From Methylobacteriaceae bacterium (GTDB taxonomy: Bacteria > Pseudomonadota > Alphaproteobacteria > Rhizobiales > Beijerinckiaceae), in contig JAISTL010000120.1 in assembly GCA_031272615.1 (NCBI GenBank), positions 1-5,765 of the forward strand: a DNA stretch of 5,765 bases. Direction: 5' to 3'. Positions 1 to 5,150 of the stretch are shown one piece after another (the first letter of the stretch is position 1; every line of letters begins with the position of its first letter). The notes under the pieces are model-generated. The model saw only the letters and a list, made by a program, of their open reading frames with translations, was not told the origin of the DNA and did not search any database. The position numbers and the translations under genes are program-made.

Positions 1-47
1 CTTAATGGAAGGGTGGCGAAATCCGGAAATTGAATGTTGGATGTCAT
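1..47 (-). CDS. mutB: Methylmalonyl-CoA mutase large subunit, N-terminal fragment (cut by window edge)
   Basis: Only the first 15 codons are present, reading MTSNIQFPDFATLPL from an ATG at 47-45 on the minus strand. A strong Shine-Dalgarno sequence (TGGAGGA, complement of 54-60) lies 6-7 nt upstream of the ATG. The gene starts 20 nt after the mutA stop codon on the same strand. In the known split-subunit mutases, the gene directly after mutA encodes the large, cobalamin-binding catalytic subunit, and its N-terminus often has this 'IPxFxxxxL' character. The identification therefore rests on gene order and a short N-terminus; the active-site and B12-binding regions lie outside the window. The alternative is an unrelated downstream gene, which the tight spacing and mutA context make unlikely. 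Confidence 0.75.
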   Translation of the reverse strand, partial: MTSNIQFPDFATLPL

Positions 48-53
48 GAGTGT

Positions 54-60
54 TCCTCCA
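54..60 (-). promoter_or_regulatory. Ribosome binding site of mutB
   Basis: The minus strand reads TGGAGGA just before AACACTC-ATG. This near-perfect Shine-Dalgarno core is much stronger than the site in front of mutA, and it decides the start of the partial downstream gene. It suggests that the large subunit is translated from its own site rather than only by coupling to mutA. Confidence 0.75.
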
Positions 61-67
61 TCAAGCC

Positions 68-1963
68 TCAAGCAGTTGCCGTCCGAAGCGCCTGATCCAG
101 GATCAGGAGCGCGTCGCAACCCATAAAGATAAACGTTCCGACTCCGGCGCTTTCCAGCGCGGGGGCCAGTTCTCCGCCCTTGCCGGCGAAATAGATGTGC
201 GTGCATCCGGCGGCTTTCAGCGCCGCGGCGGCCTTGACGCCTTCCTGCTCATAGTATTCATCCGATGAGCAGATGCAGGCGATTTTGGCGCCGGAGCCCT
301 TGAACGCTTTCGCCGCTTCCTCGCCGGTCATGAAACCGTCGTTGGTCAGCGCCTGAACGCCGCCCGCCTCGAAGAAGTTCTTGGAGAAGGTCGCTCTGGC
401 GGTGAAGGTGGCGATGGTTCCGAGATTCGCCAGGAAAATGAGCGGGCGTTTGCCGTTCTTCAACTTGTAGGCGTTGGAGAGATTGCGCAGACGCTCGTAG
501 GGCTCCGAGGAGCGGATGGACGGCAGCGGCGTCACCGACACCGAGACCGTTGCCGGCGCGGCGATGCCGGTCTCCTCGGGCAGCGGCTGCAGCACGCTCA
601 CCGGGTCCTCAAACACGTTGGGGAATTCGGAAGCGCCGAGCAGCGGTTCCCTGCGGTTGGCGATGGCCTTGTCGCGCTTGGAGCGCACTTCGGCGATGGC
701 GCCCTGCAGTGTTCCGGCCTTGAAGCTGGCGATAATGCCGCCTTCCTTCTCGATGCCCTGGAACAGGGCCCATGAGGTTTCCGCCAGCGCGTCGGTGAGG
801 TTTTCAAAGCTGCCGGCGCCCGCCGCCGGGTCGGACACGCGCCACAGGTTGCTTTCCTCGGCAAGCACCAGCTGGGTGTTGCGGGCAAGCCGCCGCGCGA
901 AGGCGTCGGGCAGGCCCAGAGCCGACGTGAACGGCAGGATGTGGATGGAATCGGCGCCGCCGACGGCGGCGGAGAAGGTGGCGATGGTTTCGCGCAGCAA
1001 ATTCACCCACGGGTCGATGCGGCTCAACATGCGCCACGAGGTTTCGGCGTGCAGCCGAAGCGGCTTGGGCTCGAGCCCGAAAGCCTGCTCGACGCGCGCC
1101 CACAGCCGGCGCATGGCGCGCAGCTTGGCGATGGTGAGGAATTCCTCGGCTCCGGCGACCAGCAGGAACGAGATGGAGGAACGGGCGACGTCCGGGTCCA
1201 GTCCGCTCTTGATCAGCGCCTTGAGATAGGCGACGCCAGTTGCCAGCACGATGGCCAGTTCCTGCGCGCCCGAGGCGCCGGCCTCATGGGCGAAACGCCC
1301 GTCAGCGGTGAACAGCCGGATTTTGCCGCTCTTCGATGTCTGCGGGCCCAGTTTCTCGACGACCTTTTTGACGCATTCCTGCCAGTCGGACTTGAGGAAT
1401 CCGACATCGGCGAGCACCCCGATGGGGTCCAGCGCGTAGTCCACCTGGAGGTCCGCCGGGTTGACGCCGGTCTCCTTGATGTAAGCGAGGAAATTGTCCA
1501 CCGCCGGGATGCACAGGCCGCCGCTGTCAAAGCGCAGATGCACGGCGCCCGGAACGATGCCGTTGAGCACGCTCTTCATGTCGGTGTCGGCGGAAAACGC
1601 GCCGAATCCGCGGGCCGAGCGCGCCCCTTTATAAACCAGAACCAATCCGTTGGCCCCGTTTTTGACGTCGGTCAGGGCCTGTTCGTTGGCGGCGGCCGCG
1701 TCGGGATGGTCCACACGCTGGGAGATCACCCATCGGCCTTCGTTTTCCTTGGCCAGGGGGGTCACATCCTCACGCCTCTGGTACAGGGGCTCCATGCGGA
1801 TGCCGTCGTACGTCCTGGACACAAGGCGCTTTTCGAAGTCTGCCCCCTTGAGAGTTTCTTCGACGACCCGAACCCATCGTTCTTTGCTGACAGGCGGGAA
1901 ATCGTCGCCCAGCGCAAAAGTCTCGGACAGGCCGGTGGCTTTACTAGTCTCGATATCACTCAT
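68..1963 (-). CDS. mutA: Methylmalonyl-CoA mutase small (beta) subunit
   Basis: The 631-residue product is the small subunit of heterodimeric methylmalonyl-CoA mutase, which interconverts (R)-methylmalonyl-CoA and succinyl-CoA in the cytoplasm for propionyl-CoA breakdown or synthesis. Its length matches the known beta subunits (about 620 residues). The N-terminal two thirds (about residues 25-480) form the mutase TIM-barrel domain, with recognisable stretches such as LHAETSWRML, LARNTQLVLAEESNLWRV and SDPAAGAGSFENLTDAL. The C-terminal domain (about 490-631) keeps the cobalamin-binding flavodoxin-like fold, but the DxHxxG motif that ligates cobalamin is absent: residues 511-523 read LANLGTIATFTAR. 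This loss is characteristic of the small subunit, so catalysis depends on the MutB partner encoded 20 nt downstream. The start is the first ATG of the open frame (1963-1961), preceded by only a weak purine-rich site (GATGAGA, complement of 1972-1978). No frameshift or internal stop is seen. I am sure of the family; the subunit assignment rests on the missing motif and gene order. Confidence 0.95.
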   Translation of the reverse strand: MSDIETSKATGLSETFALGDDFPPVSKERWVRVVEETLKGADFEKRLVSRTYDGIRMEPLYQRREDVTPLAKENEGRWVISQRVDHPDAAAANEQALTDVKNGANGLVLVYKGARSARGFGAFSADTDMKSVLNGIVPGAVHLRFDSGGLCIPAVDNFLAYIKETGVNPADLQVDYALDPIGVLADVGFLKSDWQECVKKVVEKLGPQTSKSGKIRLFTADGRFAHEAGASGAQELAIVLATGVAYLKALIKSGLDPDVARSSISFLLVAGAEEFLTIAKLRAMRRLWARVEQAFGLEPKPLRLHAETSWRMLSRIDPWVNLLRETIATFSAAVGGADSIHILPFTSALGLPDAFARRLARNTQLVLAEESNLWRVSDPAAGAGSFENLTDALAETSWALFQGIEKEGGIIASFKAGTLQGAIAEVRSKRDKAIANRREPLLGASEFPNVFEDPVSVLQPLPEETGIAAPATVSVSVTPLPSIRSSEPYERLRNLSNAYKLKNGKRPLIFLANLGTIATFTARATFSKNFFEAGGVQALTNDGFMTGEEAAKAFKGSGAKIACICSSDEYYEQEGVKAAAALKAAGCTHIYFAGKGGELAPALESAGVGTFIFMGCDALLILDQALRTATA

Positions 1964-2100
1964 TAGATTTGTCTCATCTGTTTTTTAATAGGGTTCCTCA
2001 TCGGCAGCAACGGCAAAGAGTACCGTCGTTCCCGCGAGTTCCTCGACCTGGTGTTTCCTTTCGCTCTGCCGTGGGAAAGAACCGGAAAAGCGGCCGGACA

Positions 2101-2121
2101 CGTTAACGGAGCAATTTGCTC
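2101..2121. promoter_or_regulatory. Two adjacent palindromes, possible operator for the mutA operon
   Basis: CGTTAACG (2101-2108) is a perfect 8-bp palindrome. It is followed directly by GAGCAATTTGCTC (2109-2121), a 6-bp inverted repeat around one central base. Paired dyads in an AT-rich stretch between divergent genes are typical of transcription-factor sites, and the second overlaps a promoter-like element reading toward mutA. The dyads are read directly from the sequence; the operator role is inference and no regulator gene is present in the window. Confidence 0.35.
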
Positions 2122-2148
2122 TTATCACTATCAAATTGACTTGGCAAA
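2121..2148 (-). promoter_or_regulatory. Candidate promoter toward mutA
   Basis: On the minus strand a weak -35-like TTTGCC/TTGCCA (complement of about 2142-2148) is followed after about 15-16 nt by GATAAG (complement of 2121-2126), which matches four of six bases of the sigma-70 -10 box. It lies in the AT-richest part of the intergenic region and would give a leader of roughly 150 nt before mutA. The matches are poor, so this is only the best candidate seen. Confidence 0.2.
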
Positions 2149-2215
2149 AGAGTTTTATCCATCCTCTCCACAGAATGCGTGAAACGGGAGGTATTTTCTT
2201 GCGGATACGGCAAAG

Positions 2216-2236
2216 CCGGGCGGCGTTTGCGCCCGG
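2216..2236. repeat. GC-rich hairpin in the intergenic region
   Basis: CCGGGCG (2216-2222) and CGCCCGG (2230-2236) can form a perfect 7-bp stem with a 7-nt loop. There is no T-run on either side, so it is not a classical terminator for either strand. Its role is unknown, and in DNA this GC-rich it could arise by chance. Confidence 0.35.
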
Positions 2237-2491
2237 GCGGGCCGGAGACTCGGCGGCGATTCGCCAATATCAGGAACCATTTCCACGAAATCCGCGCCGT
2301 TTCGCCCCCGCCGTCCACAGCAACGAACACCGTCAACAATCAGTCGTTTTGTCGCATGGGCCGGGGCCGGAGAAACCGGCGCCCGGGAATCACCGGCGAC
2401 GCGGTTTTGAATAAACCCGGGGACGGCAGGCGGCGTTACTTGTGCTGCCCGGCGTTTTTTACTATGGAGACTTGCTGTCGTTGCAGGACAC

Positions 2492-2497
2492 GGAAGG
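2492..2497 (+). promoter_or_regulatory. Ribosome binding site of the GNAT gene
   Basis: GGAAGG lies 8 nt before the ATG at 2506. It is the main reason for choosing that start over the in-frame ATGs at 2464 and 2179. An in-frame GTG at 2497 is too close to this site to use it. Confidence 0.6.
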
Positions 2498-2505
2498 TGA
2501 GTGAC

Positions 2506-3135
2506 ATGTCGGAACAAAACGGCGCGGCGGGGACGCGCCAGGATACTCTTTATCCGCAGAGTGGGCCGGTGTTCATCGACACGCGGGATTTCGTCCTGCG
2601 CAGCCTCACCCCGGAAGACGCCGACGAGCGGATGCTCGGTTGGCTTGCGTCGCCCGAAGTCGCGACGGGGTTGAACATCATGCCCATGGGCTTTGATCTC
2701 AACGGTCTGAGGAAATACATCGCCGGGCACGACAACCGGGCGGGGTACCTCATCGGCATTTTCTCCAAAGAAGAGCGTCTGCTCATCGGGTTTTACTCGC
2801 TGTTCGTGGTGTTTCCGCACATGCACGCGACGCTGACGTCGATCATCGGTGACAAAAACCATGTCGGCACCCGTGTCTACTGGCGGACCGTCGACGCTCT
2901 TCTTGACTATTTTTATAAAAACCGGGGTATCTATAAAATCCGTGCGCCCATCGTCGCGCGCAACTTCCGCATGCTGTTCAACTTCATGCAGAATTCCCGG
3001 TTCGTCCTGGAGGCGGTGCTCCGCAACGAAAGCGTTGTGCCCACCGGCGGGCGCACCGACGTGCTCATGTTCACGTCCTTCAGCGACGACGGGAAAGGTA
3101 ATCCGGAATTCGGAATTCGGAATGCGGAATTGTGA
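2506..3135 (+). CDS. GNAT-family N-acetyltransferase
   Basis: The 209-residue product is a probable cytoplasmic acetyl-CoA-dependent N-acetyltransferase of the RimJ/RimL-like (Acetyltransf_3) type; the substrate cannot be predicted. The N-terminal strand FVLRSLTPEDADERM (29-43) is the usual first strand and helix of the fold. Residues 79-116 give the central antiparallel strands (AGYLIGIF, RLLIGFYSLF). DKNHVGTRVYW (116-126) lies where the acetyl-CoA pyrophosphate loop is expected, but is a weak match to the Q/RxxGxG/A consensus. RNFRMLFNFMQNSRFVLEAV (152-171) matches the C-terminal 'N...S..L....GF..EG.LR' segment of the family. The start at 2506 is chosen for the GGAAGG site at 2492-2497, 8 nt upstream; in-frame ATGs at 2464 and 2179 lack this support. 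The last residues (from about 199, NPEFGIRNAEL) are encoded by a 7-bp tandem repeat, so the native C-terminus may have been extended. The gene stands alone, divergent from mutA. Confidence 0.8.
   Translation: MSEQNGAAGTRQDTLYPQSGPVFIDTRDFVLRSLTPEDADERMLGWLASPEVATGLNIMPMGFDLNGLRKYIAGHDNRAGYLIGIFSKEERLLIGFYSLFVVFPHMHATLTSIIGDKNHVGTRVYWRTVDALLDYFYKNRGIYKIRAPIVARNFRMLFNFMQNSRFVLEAVLRNESVVPTGGRTDVLMFTSFSDDGKGNPEFGIRNAEL
3105..3132. repeat. Four 7-bp tandem units at the 3' end of the GNAT gene
   Basis: Four consecutive heptamers follow one another: GGAATTC, GGAATTC, GGAATGC, GGAATTG. They run up to the base before the TGA at 3133-3135 and supply the last codons of the acetyltransferase. Because 7 is not a multiple of 3, each added unit shifts the frame, so unit number would change the C-terminus and the position of the stop codon. 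The units contain overlapping EcoRI-like palindromes (GAATTC). Confidence 0.85.
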
Positions 3136-3139
3136 GCGG

Positions 3140-3166
3140 GTCCACCCGGTCCACCTTGTCCACAAA
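3140..3166. repeat. 9-bp GTCCACC-type tandem repeat, left copy
   Basis: Three 9-bp units lie in tandem: GTCCACCCG (3140-3148), GTCCACCTT (3149-3157) and GTCCACAAA (3158-3166). They share the GTCCAC core with the perfect array at 3326-3370. They can pair with the inverted units at 3240-3256 to form the base of an extended stem. Confidence 0.75.
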
Positions 3167-3175
3167 AACGCCGGG

Positions 3176-3220
3176 ACACACTCCGCACTGAACCCCGAAG
3201 GGGTTTATCGCGGAGTGTGT
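3176..3220. terminator. Strong hairpin, possible terminator downstream of the GNAT gene
   Basis: ACACACTCCGC (3176-3186) pairs perfectly over 11 bp with GCGGAGTGTGT (3210-3220). Inside, AACCCC (3191-3196) and GGGGTT (3200-3205) pair over 6 bp around a GAA loop. The whole hairpin sits between oppositely oriented GTCCACC units, giving an imperfect inverted repeat over about 3149-3256. It begins 40 nt after the GNAT stop codon, where a terminator would be expected, but the 3' side is GACGGGAG rather than a T-run. It may instead be part of a mobile or REP-like repeat element. Confidence 0.6.
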
Positions 3221-3239
3221 GACGGGAGTTCAGGTGTTT

Positions 3240-3256
3240 TGGTGGACTTGGTGGAC
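3240..3256. repeat. Inverted GTCCACC-type units
   Basis: TGGTGGACTTGGTGGAC contains two units of the same 9-bp family in the opposite orientation (GTCCACC on the minus strand). With the left copy at 3149-3166 it brackets the hairpin at 3176-3220. About 18 of 21 positions match between the left arm and the complement of this arm and its flank. Confidence 0.7.
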
Positions 3257-3302
3257 ATAAAGCCGTACCCTGAAAACCGGACGCCAAATACGGTCGCAAA
3301 AC

Positions 3303-3396
3303 CCCGGAAATGCCCGGACTGTAGCGTCCACCCAGTCCACCCAGTCCACCCAGTCCACCCTCGTCCACCGCCTCCGCATCCCGTGAATTTTCCGGG
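3303..3396. repeat. 8-bp inverted repeat enclosing the tandem array
   Basis: CCCGGAAA (3303-3310) and TTTCCGGG (3389-3396) are perfect inverted copies lying on either side of the 9-bp array at 3326-3370. They could close a stem with the array in the loop or mark the ends of a small repeat element. Eight bases can match by chance in GC-rich DNA. Confidence 0.4.
3326..3370. repeat. 9-bp tandem repeat array, GTCCACCCA unit
   Basis: Three perfect GTCCACCCA units (3326-3352) are followed by GTCCACCCT (3353-3361) and, after one base, a partial GTCCACCG (3363-3370). Because the period is a multiple of three, open frames through it read as repeating tripeptides (Val-His-Pro on plus, Gly-Gly-Leu or Trp-Thr-Gly on minus), which explains apparent small ORFs here. 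The identity of adjacent units points to recent slippage or recombination. Confidence 0.9.
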
Positions 3397-3445
3397 TTAA
3401 GCCGCCGATTGATCAAAATCCGGTTTAAATCTTGAAGAATTTCTT

Positions 3446-3451
3446 TATACT
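3446..3451 (+). promoter_or_regulatory. Candidate -10 element for yjgR
   Basis: TATACT matches five of six bases of the sigma-70 -10 consensus and lies 75 nt before the yjgR ATG, in an AT-rich stretch. At the normal distance upstream only a weak AT-rich sequence (GGTTTAAAT, about 3422-3430) is present instead of a clear -35 box, so the promoter assignment is tentative. Confidence 0.3.
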
Positions 3452-3513
3452 GGCGAAACCCGACGGGCCTCCCGCGCGCCGGACGTGTGAGCGATTCCTT
3501 GAAAACACCAACA

Positions 3514-3526
3514 CGAGAGACTCTCG
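3514..3526. promoter_or_regulatory. 13-bp palindrome abutting the yjgR start codon
   Basis: CGAGAGACTCTCG is a 6-bp inverted repeat around one base and ends directly before the ATG at 3527. Its GAGAG half is the only Shine-Dalgarno-like sequence for the gene, placed 8-12 nt before the ATG. The dyad may therefore be accidental, a protein-binding site, or an RNA structure affecting initiation. Confidence 0.35.
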
Positions 3527-5119
3527 ATGAGCGACAATCCGTTTAAAAAACCCGGCTTTTCCGTTGAGCCGCCTCCCGCGCCCGCCCCCCAGTCCGGCGT
3601 CAGCGACATTTTCATCGGCAAAAGCTGGAAGCCGGAGACGGTCCGTCTGAAATACGCCAACCGGCACGGGCTGATTACCGGAGCGACGGGAACCGGCAAA
3701 ACCGTCAGCCTGCAGAAAATGGCGGAGGGCTTTTCCAACGCCGGGGTGCCGGTGTTCGCCGCCGACATCAAGGGCGATCTCTCGGGCATTGCCGCCCCGG
3801 GCAACGGCGAGGCGCACTTCATCAAGCGGGCTCAGGACGTCGGCGTCGACTATGTCCCCGACATGTTTCCGACGATCTTCTGGGATGTGTTCGGCGAGCA
3901 GGGGCATCCGGTGCGCGCCACCATCACCGAAATGGGCCCGCTGCTGCTGGCGCAGCTGCTGGAGCTGAACGACACCCAGGAGGGCATTCTGAACATCGGC
4001 TTCCGGGTTGCCGACGAACACCAGTGGCCGGTAGTCGACCTGAAGGACCTGCGCGCCCTGCTCACCTATCTGGTGGACAACGCCTACGAAATCAAATCCA
4101 AATACGGCAATGTCACCAAGGATTCCGTCGGCACCATCCAGCGGCAGATTCTCATGCTGGAGAATCAGCGCGGTGATTTGTTCTTCGGCGAACCTGCCCT
4201 CGACATCCATGATTTCATCCGCTGCGATTCCCAGGGGCGGGGCTATGTCAACATTCTGGCCGCCGACAAGCTGATGACCCGCCCGCGGCTCTACGCGTCC
4301 TTCCTGCTGTGGCTGTTGTCGGAGCTGTTCGAGGTTCTCCCGGAAATCGGCGACCCGGAGAAACCGGTGCTGGTGTTCTTCTTCGACGAGGCGCATCTGC
4401 TGTTCAACAACGCGCCGCGCGGGCTGCTCTCCGCCATCGAGCAGATGGTGCGGCTCATCCGCTCCAAGGGAGTCGGGGTGTATTTCGTCACCCAGAACCC
4501 CCTCGATGTGCCGGATACGGTTCTCGGTCAGCTCGGCAACAAGGTGCAGCACGCGCTGCGCGCCTTTACCCCGCGGGACCAGCGGGCGGTGAAGGCGGCG
4601 GCGGAAACCTTCCGGCAAAACCCGAAGTTTTCGGCGGAACAGGCGATTATCGAGCTGGGTGTGGGTGAGGCGCTGGTGTCGACCCTGCAGGACAAGGGCG
4701 CGCCCTCCGTTGTCGAAAAAACCCTGATCGCGCCGCCCTTCGGCCGGGTCGGCCCGCTGGACGCCGATGAGCGCGCCGACGTCGTCAGGAACTCGCCCTA
4801 TCTCGGCAAGTATGACAACTCCTACGATCGCGAGTCCGCTTACGAGATACTCACCCGGCGGCAGAATCTCGAGGATGACCCGGCCCAGGGCAAAGGCCCG
4901 TCCAACTGGTGGGATGCGGTTCTGGGCACCGCCCACGCCTCCACCGGCGACGCGCCGGCGCCCCAACAACCGGCGCGACGGCCCCCCGGGCGGCAGCCGG
5001 CGACGCTTTCCCAGACCATCGTGCGCCAGGTCACCTCATCGCTGACCCGTTCGGTCAGCACGGAAATCGCCAGGGCCATCAAGCGCGGGATTCTCGGCAG
5101 CCTCACCGGGCGCCGGTGA
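3527..5119 (+). CDS. yjgR: HerA-like P-loop ATPase of the YjgR/DUF853 family
   Basis: The 530-residue product belongs to the HerA/FtsK-related ATPases typified by E. coli YjgR (DUF853, about 500 residues), whose cellular role is not established. The opening part has a proline-rich linker (about 12-22) and then SDIFIGKSWKPETVRLKYAN. Walker A is GATGTGKT at residues 52-59, followed by VFAADIKGDLSGIA, a family hallmark. Walker B is VLVFFFDEAH with D287-E288. A sensor-like YFVTQNP (319-325) comes next, and VQHALRAFTPRDQRA (340-354) carries arginines suited to a finger or sensor role. The C-terminal tail (about 450-530) is Pro/Ala/Arg-rich and ends in a conserved-looking SVSTEIARAIKRGILGSL segment. 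No signal peptide or membrane segment is apparent, so it should be cytoplasmic. The ATG at 3527 is the first start that leaves an intact N-terminus, though its ribosome site is weak. The gene is followed after 31 nt by gntK. No nurA partner gene is seen, which separates it from the archaeal HerA-NurA end-resection system. Confidence 0.92.
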   Translation: MSDNPFKKPGFSVEPPPAPAPQSGVSDIFIGKSWKPETVRLKYANRHGLITGATGTGKTVSLQKMAEGFSNAGVPVFAADIKGDLSGIAAPGNGEAHFIKRAQDVGVDYVPDMFPTIFWDVFGEQGHPVRATITEMGPLLLAQLLELNDTQEGILNIGFRVADEHQWPVVDLKDLRALLTYLVDNAYEIKSKYGNVTKDSVGTIQRQILMLENQRGDLFFGEPALDIHDFIRCDSQGRGYVNILAADKLMTRPRLYASFLLWLLSELFEVLPEIGDPEKPVLVFFFDEAHLLFNNAPRGLLSAIEQMVRLIRSKGVGVYFVTQNPLDVPDTVLGQLGNKVQHALRAFTPRDQRAVKAAAETFRQNPKFSAEQAIIELGVGEALVSTLQDKGAPSVVEKTLIAPPFGRVGPLDADERADVVRNSPYLGKYDNSYDRESAYEILTRRQNLEDDPAQGKGPSNWWDAVLGTAHASTGDAPAPQQPARRPPGRQPATLSQTIVRQVTSSLTRSVSTEIARAIKRGILGSLTGRR

Positions 5120-5138
5120 GCCGGCGGATGTCCGGATT

Positions 5139-5142
5139 GGAG
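5139..5142 (+). promoter_or_regulatory. Ribosome binding site of gntK
   Basis: GGAG lies 8 nt before the ATG at 5151. It favours that codon over the in-frame GTG at 5142, which would lie inside the site and add only three residues. Confidence 0.55.
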
Positions 5143-5150
5143 TGGGAACG

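Larger units (their letters stand above)
1964..2505. other. Divergent intergenic region between mutA and the GNAT gene
   Basis: These 542 nt separate the divergent starts of mutA and the acetyltransferase, so promoters for both should lie here. The half near mutA is AT-richer around 2101-2160, where two adjacent palindromes and promoter-like hexamers occur (listed separately). The half near the GNAT gene (about 2200-2460) is very GC-rich, with a 7-bp GC hairpin at 2216-2222/2230-2236. The GNAT frame stays open upstream to an ATG at 2179, but the translation there is arginine/proline/glycine-rich and lacks protein character, so I treat it as non-coding. I see no tRNA, no cobalamin riboswitch signature and no convincing small gene. 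A start-less open frame at 1967-2182 is discussed in the findings. Confidence 0.6.
3136..3526. other. Repeat-rich intergenic island between the GNAT gene and yjgR
   Basis: This 391-nt stretch has no credible gene. Short frames through it read as low-complexity Val-His-Pro or Trp-Thr-Gly runs made by the repeats. From left to right it holds three 9-bp GTCCACC-type units (3140-3166), a strong hairpin (3176-3220), two units in the opposite orientation (about 3240-3256), a spacer, a direct array of the same 9-bp unit (3326-3370) enclosed by an 8-bp inverted repeat, and an AT-richer stretch (about 3409-3451) that probably carries the yjgR promoter. The bases between 3452 and 3513 are GC-rich leader with no other clear signal. 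Confidence 0.75.

Noticed and set aside
68..1963. MutA as a catalytically dead or decayed mutase because it lacks DxHxxG
   Set aside because: Loss of the cobalamin-ligating motif is normal for the small subunit of heterodimeric mutases, and the gene is full-length with a partner gene directly downstream.
941..1966. 341-codon open frame on the plus strand opposite mutA
   Set aside because: This is a shadow of mutA in the complementary frame, with no domain-like sequence and no ribosome site.
1964..2121. Cobalamin riboswitch in the mutA leader
   Set aside because: It was considered because the mutase uses B12. The minus-strand leader contains CCACGGCAGAGCGAAAGG but not the conserved B12-box or the usual GCCACTG element, and no matching fold was evident.
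2179..2505. N-terminal extension of the GNAT gene from the ATG at 2179
   Set aside because: The 109 extra residues are Arg/Pro/Gly-rich without protein character. The ATG at 2506 has a well-placed GGAAGG site and yields a normal-length GNAT protein.
2155..3165. 336-codon open frame on the minus strand opposite the GNAT gene
   Set aside because: It starts inside the GTCCACC repeat (Met-Trp-Thr-Arg and Trp-Thr-Gly runs), continues through the 7-bp repeat and then antisense to the GNAT gene. The opposite strand has the recognisable fold and a good ribosome site.
3140..3370. CRISPR array
   Set aside because: The units are 9 bp and contiguous, without spacers of constant length, and no cas genes are present.
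3425..4969. 514-codon open frame on the minus strand opposite yjgR
   Set aside because: It lies antisense to a gene with intact Walker motifs. Its translation is rich in Arg/Gly/His/Gln, without domains, as expected for the complement of GC-rich coding DNA with GC-biased third positions.
3527..5119. HerA-NurA or HerA-based antiphage defence module
   Set aside because: The ATPase is of the chromosomal YjgR/DUF853 type and its neighbour is gluconokinase. No nuclease, Sir2, DUF4297 or other defence partner is encoded in the window.
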